48,020 nucleotides of DNA, taken from assembly GCA_003344405.1 (NCBI GenBank), contig NOWV01000325.1:1-48020 (forward strand). The letters run 5' to 3'. Below, piece by piece: positions 13,812 to 24,421 of the stretch. The translations under genes were made by a program, and so were the position numbers. Source of the DNA: Trichoplax sp. H2 (Eukaryota; Placozoa; Uniplacotomia; Trichoplacea). The notes under the pieces are model-generated. The model did not search any database. It saw nothing but the letters and a program-made list of their open reading frames with translations, and had not been told where the DNA came from. The stretch's first letter is position 1. Each line of letters begins with the position of its first letter.

Positions 13812-16800
13812 CTAGCTATCGAGAAAATCTCCAATACTGGCGCTTACAGAGTTAGAATCAATGGATACTTTTCGCTTTATACCGCGGCTAGGATTACTGG
13901 AGGGCATCCATTTTTCTTTCAGTTGCTTTGCAGATGGGACGAACAATGGAGAAGAAAGATCTTTCAGAGGTTTATCCAAGTCTGCTAAAGATTCATGCGA
14001 AGTCATGTCAAACTCTGACTTGACATATTCGAGATTATCTGCGGATGTATCCATTTTTTCAATTTGTGGATTGTCAAAACTGTCATTAATACCATTTTGA
14101 CACGGGGACGGTATAGAGCTCGAAACATAGGTATCTAGGTTGTCATACTTTACAGCGGCACTATCAACTAATTTAAAAAGTGTCTTCGGTGAAGTGTTAT
14201 CACCTTTTAATCTTTTGTTATCTAACATTTGAGACCAATCTGATAACAACTTCTCGGGACCAGTTACTGCTTCAATACTGAATGAACTGTGAAATATAAA
14301 TTCATGCATTACGTCGGCGAAATCATTTCCTTATGAAAGGAATAAAATTCTAACCTAATAGTCTTTTTCTCATTACTGTCATCATCAATTACTGGATAGC
14401 TTATCAAATCCGCGGAAAGATTAACATCAATCACATCTAGCCAGAGGCTGTAAAAATGAAAGTATTTCGTCAGCTTTAAAATCGAAATACAAAATGTGCT
14501 CATCTCTGCTTTGAATTTCTAACACCTTTATCAAAAGCTGCTTACCGTCCACATCGGCCGACCCGTTTACGACCTTTACCCTGTAGTCTACCCTCTAAGA
14601 TTGATATATCACTATAACGTGAATTAAGTTCGTTTTCTTCAGGCTCTAACCATTTACTCCAGTCTAACAGATCATATTCGCCATTGCTTGCCTAATAAAT
14701 GAATACTAATGTAACAAACAGAAGATGATAAAAGTGTTTTACAAAACAGTCAATTAACCTTATGATATGTGCCGTTTTCCAGCCTTCTGAATTGATACGG
14801 CTCTTCGTGTAATTCGTCTTCAGCTGTAGAAGATGCCGGTGAGACCTGATAGCATGCATCGTAGAAATAAAATAAACATAAAATAACAAATAGGTAAATA
14901 CATACGAAACCCTACACAAATTTTAATGAAATTAAATTACATCTACTTCACGAACAGGTGACTGTGGCCTTGTTTGTTCTGCAGCCTGTTCAGTGCTAGC
15001 ATCAACACGGTGACGCATATGCTCCCCTTCTTTGACTAGCGCCGAAACTTTATTTGAATGTTTCTCTTTTCGCCTATAACAACAAACGCTAATTAAATTG
15101 GCGATATGATAAACTAAAAAGTTGCTATCAGGCTATTTCCAATATGCACTTTTACGTACTTTGTCCTGGCTTTCGATGTATGAGTCGATTTCAGTTCTCC
15201 CTGTAAAGAACATGACTGTTATAGCTATGCCGTCTAAAACACGAGTAATAAAAAGGAATATCACTAAATAAAAATGTACATACATTGATTGGCTGGATTA
15301 AATCTTTCCAATTATCATTTTCGCCACTCTTCGCTGACAGCAAAGATTCCTCGTTCTTTCCATATGATCCAGCAGTCTTTACTTGCATATGTTGGTTACG
15401 CTTAATCAGAGCTTGCTCTTCCAGCTGGCGATAAATTTGACCAGAATAGTCATCTAACTTATACCTGTTTCAATTGAGTAAGACAACGAGACTGTTAACA
15501 TACATATTAATCCTGATTTAACAAAAGACTCGTTACCTTGTTTCAAAAACACTTCGGTTAACATCTAAAATATTACGTTTATACTTTTCCCTATCAGCCA
15601 CGCAATCCAATATACGCCTAACGATATAGTAAAAGTAGCGAATATTAAAGAAAAGTGGTTAACAAGTAACATCGAATACTTTAGTTGAAGCTAAAATTCT
15701 ACAGTATTCAACAATAACAGCACAATGCATCTCCCTTACGCCACGTTCTCTAGGTCTCTCTTTAGTTTGAACATTTTTTCATATGAAGATTCATCATTTT
15801 TACGATTCTGTATATATGCACGTTTAGCAATGAGATAATATTGTAACATGATGTAAAATGAGAATTTTAGTAGATTATATAGCATTTGCTGATAATAACC
15901 TTGCGAGTTTGCATCTTTTCGGTTCGACGTCGGAAAGCAACATAAGGATTGTTTGGGGATGATCCATCTCTCTTCTCTGTCAACACTCGATACAGTATCT
16001 CCCCAGCCTATAGATATTCCATTGTAAAAATTGCCGTATTTAATTCATGCAATTTTCGAAAAACGAAACTGACGCCGCATTGTTCTTACCACTTTTTTTC
16101 TTTTCTTTAGCCAATAATCGTACAATACTTGTAAAACATTCTCGCTGACAAATTTAATGAGTGCTTTGGCTCCATTAAAAGTAACAATCTAATGAATAAC
16201 ATTAAGAATTAGAATATCATCAAAAAATCAATTGCAATTGGTAAAGCGTTGAAAAATAAAGTAAGAAATTGTTAGGAAGGATCTGCGTAACATGCCTGAT
16301 TTCCAGTTGCTTTTTCTAGCTGCTCCATAACACGTTCAAATGATTCAGGTTCAAGTTGCTGCAAAATTAAACAGTGAAAATGTTAAAGGAATGACAACTT
16401 TCAAGAAATGGAGATTAGCCAATAATTTGAATGGAAATTTACATCATCCTTGGGCAAACTTTTAAGAAATTCTTCGTCATCTGAATCCATATCATAATCG
16501 GGAACTTCGCTATCATCTAGAATATCGATTACTGTACCAAAACAGATGATCTATTGTCAGTCATTCGATTTTTAAGCACCCAGCAATATCGGAAGATCAA
16601 ATCCATGGTGAGATAGATCAATACGTACCTTGAAAGTGGATGTACTGCTTAGGTAATTGTCGTTCTGTAGTGTAGAACATGCCGCTTTGCTTGTAAGATA
16701 CCTGAGATTGCGGCGTCGGAATTATAAGCTGTTGCTTGTCGCCAAAAACTTGTTGAGCGGATATCGCTCTTTGTAGATGGTGTTCCTACATTAATAAATA

Positions 16801-19038
16801 AATGAAACTTTGCGATTTAAATGCCTATTCGCTACTCTAAATGTAATGCAATATTAATATATCATACATAACGGTGGCTATATATCAGCATTAACTGTCA
16901 ATACAATTTACTTCTATCGCAATACTACTGGCTGATTACTGAGAGCATCTAAGGATGTTACTTTTGAAAATAAATTTCTGTATTGAAACAAATTCAATAC
17001 AGCCATGGTTAAATTTCTTACTAGAGAGCAATCATATCATCATTCCCTTTATCTGGGCACCCAATGCAGGGGAGTGTCCTATTGACTGCGAATATTTATT
17101 GATGTATTCAGCGAAACTTAGCTCAACAGAACGTAATCACCAATACTTTCCAACATATTTGAATTGCAATAACGGAGACCGACAGCCGACAGGCAATTAT
17201 ACAGCATTTGCATTTGTGGGCCAATAATTATAGTCAATAAATATAATCTAAACGGACTCATAGTCATCACTTGTGAGCATGGACAACTCAATTAATCAAT
17301 GCGTTAGGGCTAGAAGAGAATAAGAAAAGACGACTTAACTAAGCAATCTTTTCTCATCAAAATTGATCTACAAACCCTACTCATTTAGACTTCAGTCAGT
17401 GATCGAAAAATTTCAGCCTCGAAGCTACTCTACATATGCTATCAGTGCATGTCTACTTGCTACTTTTGCTTTGCATTACTGTACGTACAGTATTTTGTCA
17501 CGCGTATCATGCCTAACACGATACAATATAAGGTCGATTAGAATCACGTAAGATCGGTACTGTATAAATGCGAAGTGAGTTACAAAAATTTACAGCTCGA
17601 ACCGCTCTGGAACTAAGCACAGGCATTGCTCCAATCCCTGCCTCACATTGATTCCTATCGCGAGTTTCTAAAGCTACACTACCTCCCATAGCTGCATACT
17701 GCGTCGTTTAAGCATGGCAGGAGGCTTAGAGTACACTAAATGTAGAATATGTATACGCGCATAGGATTTCTTTCTTCTCCACTTAGTACGATCGAAATCA
17801 TTGCATCCATTGCAAAAGTCGAGTTGCTGTAGTTCTTTGCAAAAGTGAAATAAACTTGAAATAACTGTACTGTTTTTACGACACCCAATATGCCCTTCCC
17901 CCCAATGTCTATCGGATGACGAAAGAAATCCATGTAGAACTTGGATTTTCATCGAATTGTCTCTCGCTACGTCGACTACCCCTTTGCATATACATGTAGT
18001 TGGAAGTAGTCATTCGTGAATACCTCACCTCAGCTCTCTTTTTAGACACTCTTGTTTATTCATTAAGCGTTAACTGAAATTGCTGATTGCCCTATTGGCA
18101 CTCACTTGTTACTTATGGTACAATGATTGTTCCCTGTTGGTTCTCTATGGCAAACCACATGGATCGTAGGGTAAGCGTTGTCGCTTGTATACTATACAGT
18201 ACAGTAGCTTACTGAGCTCGGTGTACTAGGCCCATTGCCGCCTTTCACCACCGGCAATGGAAAACGCACCATTTCGGTAGCGTGCAACCTAGTCATGAAT
18301 TACTGTGCATTCTACTGTACACATCGATGTTTCTTAGTGCAGTAGCTCATCCAAGTTGAAAATGGAACCAACATCGATGAGATCGAAATCTGCTTTAAAA
18401 GCCAACAGCAGCAGTGATTAACTTGCAAGTGCTCGCTGCTAAGCTCTATTCCAGCGAGATGCCATACTATACTGTAGATCAAGTACTGTAGAGTACAGTA
18501 TGTACTGTAGGATAAGCCAGTGGCATGGACTCATGCCTGGCCTGTACCAGTACCGTACTAGTACCGTACTAGTACCGTAAATTACCATGGTCACATTTAC
18601 CCTGACTCTCCATCAGCTTCTTCATCCACTATACTGTAAGTAGTGTACTGCATGGTACATGGTTTTTAGAATTAGGCATTAGCAAAATTGACTTGAAGAC
18701 TTGACCTAGACTACACTAACGTAAAGTATGGTATGATACAGTATACTAGCGTCATCGTCCAGTAAATCCAGAAAATGCCAGCAATACAATTTATCCTATA
18801 CTAGCCTAGTTGAGAAATGAATTCCATTTTGGGAAGTTTTTTTCCCCCAATTTCTACAGTGAAGTAAAAAAGATTATCTACTTACCGATTCTTCCTCTTT
18901 CTCCATGCCCGTAGGCATTTGAGGTACAGCACGATTGATTGCTGCACATTCTGATAAGTCAGTTAAATCTTCTGCTCGATAAATGGGTAAACTTTTATGA
19001 ACATCTAAACTACGAGCGCGAAATGACAATTTATTCAT
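13812..19038 (-). CDS. EPC1: Enhancer of Polycomb homolog (EPC1/2)
   Basis: Scaffold subunit of the NuA4/TIP60 histone acetyltransferase; its conserved N-terminal EPcA region holds the catalytic core together (family knowledge). Fifteen exons join in phase to 657 residues: 18886-19038, 16629-16785, 16443-16531, 16296-16358, 16090-16188, 15900-16007, 15740-15807, 15537-15617, 15284-15464, 15160-15200, 14941-15073, 14759-14845, 14546-14691, 14355-14447 and 13812-14286. An in-frame stop lies 24 bases before the ATG at 19038. Diagnostic EPcA motifs appear in order: MNKLSFRARSLD, INRAVPQMPTGMEKEEES, HHLQRAISAQQVFGDK, PDYDMDSDDEEF, YDYWLKKRK and PYVAFRRRTEKMQTRK. The central RKRVGRCGR motif matches the vertebrate RRRVGRGGR stretch. 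The C-terminal exon is Ser- and charge-rich. It is shorter than human EPC1 (about 836). Exon 4 ends in a non-consensus GC donor, and exon 10 has only 41 bases. Intron 1 is about 2.1 kb. Exon 1 is repeated at 21665-21817. Confidence 0.95.
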
Positions 19039-19244
19039 GGCGGGCAGGAAAGTTAGCGTCTAGCAACGGCTTTGTATTAGCTGTAAATCAACGCCAAAAC
19101 CTTGCATCCGATATAAAAGTACAAAAAATAAACATAAGATATCTTTCTACAACAACCATTACAAAATGAAGAGCCTACCAGTGCTACTGGTTATCGAATT
19201 TTCAAATTTAATCATCAATGACCGTCATATCTACACAATAAATT

Positions 19245-19259
19245 CAAGATGGCGGAAGC
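19245..19259 (+). promoter_or_regulatory. YY1-like element with ETS core upstream of EPC
   Basis: CAAGATGGCGGAAGC lies about 210 bases upstream of the EPC start codon. AAGATGGCGG is the classical YY1 site, commonly found at the transcription start of metazoan housekeeping genes, and the overlapping CGGAAG matches an ETS core (motif knowledge). The same bases recur in the second copy at 22024-22038. No TATA box is evident at the matching distance, which fits an initiator-type, TATA-less promoter. Assignment to the EPC promoter is inferred from position. Confidence 0.45.
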
Positions 19260-19385
19260 CACAAAAAGTTCTCATATGCATTTAATACCAGTGACAATAC
19301 GAACCAACGACCTTATTAGTCTACAATAGCTCCACATCATTTGAAAATTCGGACGCATGCGCTGGTCAGCTGGAAGTCGGATCAG

Positions 19386-21370
19386 GTACTGTACACTGTG
19401 CGTTACGGTATACAGTACTGTACAGTAGCACTGTATACTGTACAGTACAGTACAGTACTCTAACTCTACAGTACGCAGTACACAGTGCAGTACAGTACTG
19501 TACAGAACAATAATGAGTGTGCAATTCCTTTTGCGCGGTAGACTACAGTACAGTACTGTACTGTACTGTAGTGTACTGTACTGTACTGTAGTGTACTGTA
19601 CTGTACTGTACTCTGCGAGGTGGGTACTGTATTGTACAGTACAGTATGTAGTGTACAGTACAGTACAGTAGTTGGTGTTCAGGCAGCTTCAGTGTACAGT
19701 GTACAGTACGGTACGTGCAGTACAGTACGAAACAATTAAAATACTACAATATACAGTACAGTACTGTAAGTGTGCAATTACTTTTGCAGGTTAGACTACT
19801 GTACTGTACTGTACTGTACTCTGCGAGTGTGCGTATGTACAGTACAGTACTGTACAGTGTACAGTAGTTCGTGTTCACTGTTCAGGCTGCTTCAGTGTAC
19901 TGTACAGTACTGTACAGTACAGTGCGTACAGTACGAAACAATTAGAATACTGTAAGTGTGCAATTACTTTTGCACGGTAGACTACTGTACTCTGCGAGTG
20001 TGCGTATGTACAGTACTACAGTTCGTGTTCAGGCTGGTTCAGTGTACTGTATTGTACAGTATGTGCTACTGTATTGTACTGTACACTGTACAGGTTTTCT
20101 TTTTCTTTTCTCCCTTTTACAGTTACTAGTGCAAACTCCCGTCGCTTTGCTGACGGTTTACGATAATGTGCTCATTTAACAGATAGTATTACCATTTGAT
20201 AGACCTGTCAGAAGTAGTTGGTTGGAATGAAAACGGGTAATGTACAGTACAGCATGTACCATACCTCAAGTTTCAGCCATACCGTACGCACACTGCAGCG
20301 TATCAGCGCTTGATCCACTCGATGTACAGTACAGTACTGTACTGTACTGTACATTGTACAATGTACAGTACATTGTACTCGCCAGAAATGAAAGAAAACT
20401 GGCCACAAGCTGACTCTTAACGAATCAACGTTGTCGTTGAAATTTTGGGTCGTAGAATTGTCGATTATAAATATTTTCATCATTGAATGATATAGTTTAA
20501 GAATACAGTAGGTAAAATGTTACTGCTTGTGATCACTAAGATGAAAATGATATGCTTTGATGATGTATAGAATAGAATGCCAGCTTACCTTTGCAAAGTT
20601 ACTGCATGCGGAACTTTCTAATAGAAAGTACTGTAAGTACAGTACTGTACAGTGTACAGTACACTACTGTACTGTATCATTGAAGATTGATTGTGGTTGC
20701 GCCGCAGTACCGAGCGATGATGCGAATGACACGTACGACGAAGACTATCAAAGTATCCCAAAATGACCTGATATGATTGAGTTATTTCTCGCTGCCCAAA
20801 GATTATAGACAAAAAAATCAGAGCAGAAAAATTGGATGTATTCTTAAACTATACAATTCAATTATTGAATTGACATTCGATCCTACTACCACCCAGAATT
20901 TCAACAACAAAGTTGACAAATTGGAACCAGTTTTCTTGAAATTCTGCCATGGTTTACCTGCTGTACGTACAGTACAGTACAGTACATGCAGCAGGTTTAC
21001 AGTCATACGTACTGTACGTTACAGTCAGTACCTTTACTTTTCCCAACAGAGTTTTAAGAAGACTACAGTACACTGTACTGTAGTCTTGGTACGGTACCGT
21101 CTATGAATACAGGCCCTGCCAACGGTGACGGATGGAAGGAACAACCAAGGCGGAAACGGCCAAATCCACGCTGTGGCCTAGTACAGTACTGCACTATATT
21201 TTATTTCAACCCTTCTCTTAAACTACAGTATTGACTCAACAGTACTGTACAGTACGGTACTGTACACTGTACAGTGTACACTGTAGCGGACAGTGGGTGG
21301 ACAGTACTCTACTGTTGTAGGAGTACAGTACTGTCCTGCTTTAGTACTGTAGTAAAGTACTGTACGTATA
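19386..21370. repeat. Strand-switching TACAG/TACTG pentamer arrays, copy A
   Basis: Blocks of the pentamer TACTG and of its reverse complement CAGTA alternate every few units, so almost every block is followed by its own inverse. Examples lie at 19386-19500, 19545-19730, 19750-19960, 20322-20380, 20630-20680 and 21235-21370. Junctions fall at GTAC, AGTACT or TGTACA palindromes. Unique DNA separates the blocks. Between blocks 19500-19780 and 19940-20000 a phrase around GTGTGCAATTACTTTTGCA recurs, so a larger unit has also been duplicated. The many overlapping frames here give five-residue periodic peptides such as CTVQYSTVLY, which are artefacts of the repeat. Confidence 0.9.
20378..20950. repeat. 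Diverged inverted repeat flanking unique DNA and pentamer arrays
   Basis: The minus strand of about 20378-20460 and the plus strand of about 20881-20950 share the core ACCCA-AATTTCAAC-ACAA-GTTGA and CCAGTTTTCTT. Translated, the minus arm reads TTQNFNDNVDSL and PVFFHFW; the plus arm reads TTQNFNNKVDKLEPVFLKF. The same pair occurs in copy B at about 22985-23065 and 23583-23665. The arms may be remnants of one mobile or duplicated element whose interior filled with pentamers. The two copies differ at coding-changing positions in these arms, which argues against a protein under strong constraint. Confidence 0.55.
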
Positions 21371-21590
21371 ACAACCACCGTCGCCACTGTTGTTGGATCT
21401 TTTTGAACAAATACCACAAGCGTCTTGCTGATTCTCTCAAGCTTTAACCGATCAAGGTAGGCCGCACTAAATCTTTTGCCGTATGATCTAGCCTCAATCG
21501 GCATTTTCGGTGTACTTTTGTCTTAGTAAATGTAGCTAAAGATGGACATGTCTATTCAAGACGTACAGCACAGTATAGGATTACTGCCTG

Positions 21591-21610
21591 NNNNNNNNNN
21601 NNNNNNNNNN
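21591..21610. other. Assembly gap (20 N)
   Basis: A run of exactly 20 N. The sequence just left of it reappears at 24333 and the sequence just right of it already occurred at 18832, so the gap joins two contigs whose ends overlap instead of representing missing unique DNA. Confidence 1.
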
Positions 21611-21664
21611 GGAAGTTTTTTTCCCCCAATTTCTACAGTGAAGTAAAAAAGATTATCTACTTAC

Positions 21665-21817
21665 CGATTCTTCCTCTTTCTCCATGCCCGTAGGCATTTG
21701 AGGTACAGCACGATTGATTGCTGCACATTCTGATAAGTCAGTTAAATCTTCTGCTCGATAAATGGGTAAACTTTTATGAACATCTAAACTACGTGCGCGA
21801 AATGACAATTTATTCAT
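21665..21817 (-). pseudogene. EPC1: Second copy of EPC exon 1 (probable allelic duplicate)
   Basis: The frame starts at the ATG at 21817 and ends at the same GTAAG donor (21660-21664) as the true exon at 18886-19038. It encodes the same 51 residues, ending QMPTGMEKEEES. No exon 2 lies downstream of it on the minus strand before the gap. It is intact as an exon, so pseudogene is used only to flag that it is not a separate gene. If the duplication proved real, this would be an orphan 5' exon. Confidence 0.85.
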
Positions 21818-22023
21818 GGCGGGCAGGAAAGTTAGCGTCTAGCAACGGCTTTGTATTAGCTGTAAATCAACGCCAAAACCTTGCATCCGATATAAAAGTA
21901 CAAAAAATAAACATAAGATATCTTTCTACAACAACCATTACAAAATGAAGAGCCTACCAGTGCTACTGGTTATCGAATTTTCAAATTTAATCATCAATGA
22001 CCGTCATATCTACACAATAAATT

Positions 22024-22038
22024 CAAGATGGCGGAAGC
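22024..22038 (+). promoter_or_regulatory. YY1-like element, second copy
   Basis: The 15 bases are identical to the element at 19245-19259 and lie at the same distance from the duplicated EPC exon 1. Conservation between the two copies does not by itself show function, because the surrounding unique DNA is also nearly identical. Confidence 0.4.
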
Positions 22039-22164
22039 CACAAAAAGTTCTCATATGCATTTAATACCAGTGACAATACGAACCAACGACCTTATTAGTC
22101 TACAATAGCTCCACATCATTTGAAAATTCGTACGCATGCGCTGGTCAGCTGGAAGTCGGATCAG

Positions 22165-24115
22165 GTACTGTACACTGTGCAGTACTGTATACTGTACACT
22201 CTATACTCTAACTCTACAGTACGTAGTACACAGTACAGTACAGAACAATAATGAGTGTGCAATTCCTTTTGCGCGGTAGACTACAGTACAGTACAGTACT
22301 GTACAGTACTCTGCGAGTGTGGGTATGTACTGTACACTGTACAGTACAGTGTACAGTACAGTACATACCTGTAGTTCGTGTTCAGGCAGCTTTAGTGTAC
22401 TGTACAGTGTACAGTACGGTACGTGCAGTACAGTACAGTACGAAACAATTAAAATACTGTACTGTAAGTGTGCAATTACTTTTGCAGGTTAGACTACAGT
22501 ACAGTATAGTACGTACAGTACAGTACGAAACAATTAGAATACTGTAAGTGTGCAATTACTTTTGCACGGTAGCCTACTGTACTCTGCGAGTGTGCGTATG
22601 TACAGTACTGCAGTTCGTGTTCAGGCTGGTTCAGTGTACTGTACTGTACAGTGTACAGTGTACAGGTTTTCTTTTCTTTTCTCTCTTTTACAATTATTAG
22701 TGTACAGTACACTGTACACTTATACAGTACCGTATAAACGCACGCGCACAGCATGAACTAGTATGAACTACCGGTAGGCATTTGGTAAAAATGTCTGATG
22801 AACCGAAACCTCCATTACCAGGTGAAGTAGTTGGTTTGAATGAAAACGGGTAATGTACACTCACTATTGTACAGTACAGTATGTACCATACCTCAAGTTT
22901 CAGCCATACCGTACGCACACTGCAGCGCATCAGCGCTTGATCCACTCGACGTACTGTACAGTACTGTACAATGTACTGTACATTGTACTCGCCAGAAATG
23001 AAAGAAAACTGGCCACAAGCTGACTCTTAACGAATCAACGTTGTTGTTGAAATTTTGGGTGGTAGTATTGTCGATTATAAATATTTTCATCATTGAATGA
23101 TATAGTTTAAGAATACAGTAGGTAAAATGTTACTGCTTGTGATCGCTAAGATGAAAATGATACGCTTTGATGATTCTTGGGTAACGAGAACTAGCGACAG
23201 ATATCCGGTTATTTTGGATACTTTCGTGGCATTATGTTTCATTCGCATCGCGCGTTCTATACAGTAGAATAGAATGCCAGCTTACCTTTGCAAAGTTACT
23301 GCATGCGGAACTTTCTAAATAGAAAGTACAGTACATACAGTACAGTACAGTGTACAGTACAGTACAGTACTGTACACTGTATCATTGAAGATTGATTGTG
23401 GTTGCGCCGCAGTACCGAGCGATGATGCGAATGACACGTACGACGAAGACTATGAAAGTATCCCAAAATGACATGATATGATTGAGTTATTTCTCGCTGC
23501 CCAAAGATTATAGACAAAAAAATCAGAGCAGAAAAATTGGATGTATTCTTAAACTATACAATTCAATTATTTAATTGACATTCGATCCTACTAGCACCCA
23601 GAATCTCAACAACAAAATTGACAAATTGGAACCAGTTTTCTTGAAATTCTGCCATGATTTACCTGCTGTACGTACAGTACAGTACAGTACAGTACATGCA
23701 GCAGATTTACAGTCATACAGTACTGTACTGTACTGTATGTACGTTACAGTACCTTTACTTTTCCCTACAGAGTTTCAAGAAGACTACAGTACACTGTACT
23801 GTAGTCTTGGTACGGTACCGTCTATGAATACAGGCCCTGCCAACGGTGACGGATGGAAGGAACAACCAAGGCGGAAACGGCCAAATCCACGCTGTGGCCT
23901 AGTACAGTACAGTACTGCACTATACTGTACTGTATTTTATTTCAACCCTTCTCTTTTTACAGAACTACAGTACAGTATTTACTCATCAGCACAGTACGGT
24001 ACTATACTGTACACTGTAGCGAACAGTGGGTGGACAGTACTGTACTCTACTGTTGTAGGAGTACGGTACAGTACTGTCCAGTTTTAGTACTGTAGTACAG
24101 TACTGTACGTATAAC
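22165..24115. repeat. Strand-switching TACAG/TACTG pentamer arrays, copy B
   Basis: Same architecture as copy A, but block lengths differ at nearly every array. The stretch near 22270-22370 is shorter than its partner near 19545-19690, while the block near 23665-23745 is longer than its partner near 20965-21020. Unique spacers align well between copies while arrays do not, which shows that the pentamer blocks are the fast-changing part of the locus. Confidence 0.88.
22791..22849 (+). CDS. Possible short 5' exon present only in copy B
   Basis: An ATG at 22791 opens a frame reading MSDEPKPPLPGEVVGLNENG, followed by a good donor (GG followed by GTAATG). Its acidic, Pro-rich start looks like the N-terminus of a small soluble protein. 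Copy A keeps only the last part (GAAGTAGTTGG onward at about 20210) and has different DNA where the ATG should be. I could not find a second exon that joins in phase: the nearest acceptor, TTTCAG near 22903, leads to an early stop. It may be a first exon lost on one haplotype, or chance. No family recognised. Confidence 0.2.
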
Positions 24116-24421
24116 AACCACCGTCGCCACTGTTGTTGGATCTTTTTGAACAAATACCACAAGCGTCTTGCTGATTCTCTCAAGCTTTAACCGATCAAGG
24201 TAGGCCGCACTAAATCTTTTGCCGTATTATCTAGCCTCAATCGGCATTTTCGGTGTACTTTTGTCTTAGTAAATGTAGCTAAAGATGGACATGTCTATTC
24301 AAGACGTACAGCACAGTATAGGATTACTGCCTGGATATGTATCGATTCCTTCGTCATTCATGGAAGATGATGTTGTTTAGCTTACCAATTTTTTTTCTCA
24401 TCATTTCCAAATAGCCCAATA

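Larger units (their letters stand above)
18832..21590. repeat. Left copy of a 2.7-kb duplicated segment (end of contig A)
   Basis: From GGAAGTTTTTTTCCCCC at 18832 to GGATTACTGCCTG at 21590, this segment matches 21611-24333 almost base for base outside the TACAG arrays. It ends exactly at the 20-N gap. It contains EPC exon 1, the start of intron 1, the EPC 5' flank and a long pentamer array. The two copies differ by single bases, array length, one replaced stretch (about 20115-20215 against 22690-22835) and one stretch of about 100 bases present only in the other copy (about 23174-23270). Copy ends that meet a gap in this overlapping way are what unmerged haplotype contigs produce. Confidence 0.9.
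21611..24333. repeat. Right copy of the 2.7-kb duplicated segment (start of contig B)
   Basis: Counterpart of 18832-21590, starting inside EPC intron 1 and running into the SEC61G 5' flank. At the EPC exon 1 level the two copies differ by one synonymous base (GCT against GCA for Ala 8). This copy contains stretches missing from copy A, including about 22737-22845 and 23174-23270. Only this copy continues into SEC61G, and only copy A continues into EPC exons 2-15. A real tandem duplication is possible but less economical than two alleles. Confidence 0.9.

Noticed and set aside
16955-17952. Frames inside EPC intron 1
   Set aside because: No recognisable domain or consistent exon boundaries. 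The region lies between well-supported EPC exons 1 and 2.
21223-21504. Minus-strand frame starting MPIEARSYGKRF
   Set aside because: The equivalent frame in copy B (near 24230) has a stop codon after six residues, and the C-terminal half is pentamer repeat.
21718-21948. Plus-strand frame starting MLHILISQ (also 18939-19169)
   Set aside because: Antisense shadow of EPC exon 1; present twice only because the segment is duplicated.
19770-24183. Many overlapping open frames on both strands giving peptides such as CTVQYSTVLY
   Set aside because: They are translations of the TACAG/TACTG pentamer, which lacks stop codons in most phases. The peptides are five-residue periodic and occur on both strands at once.
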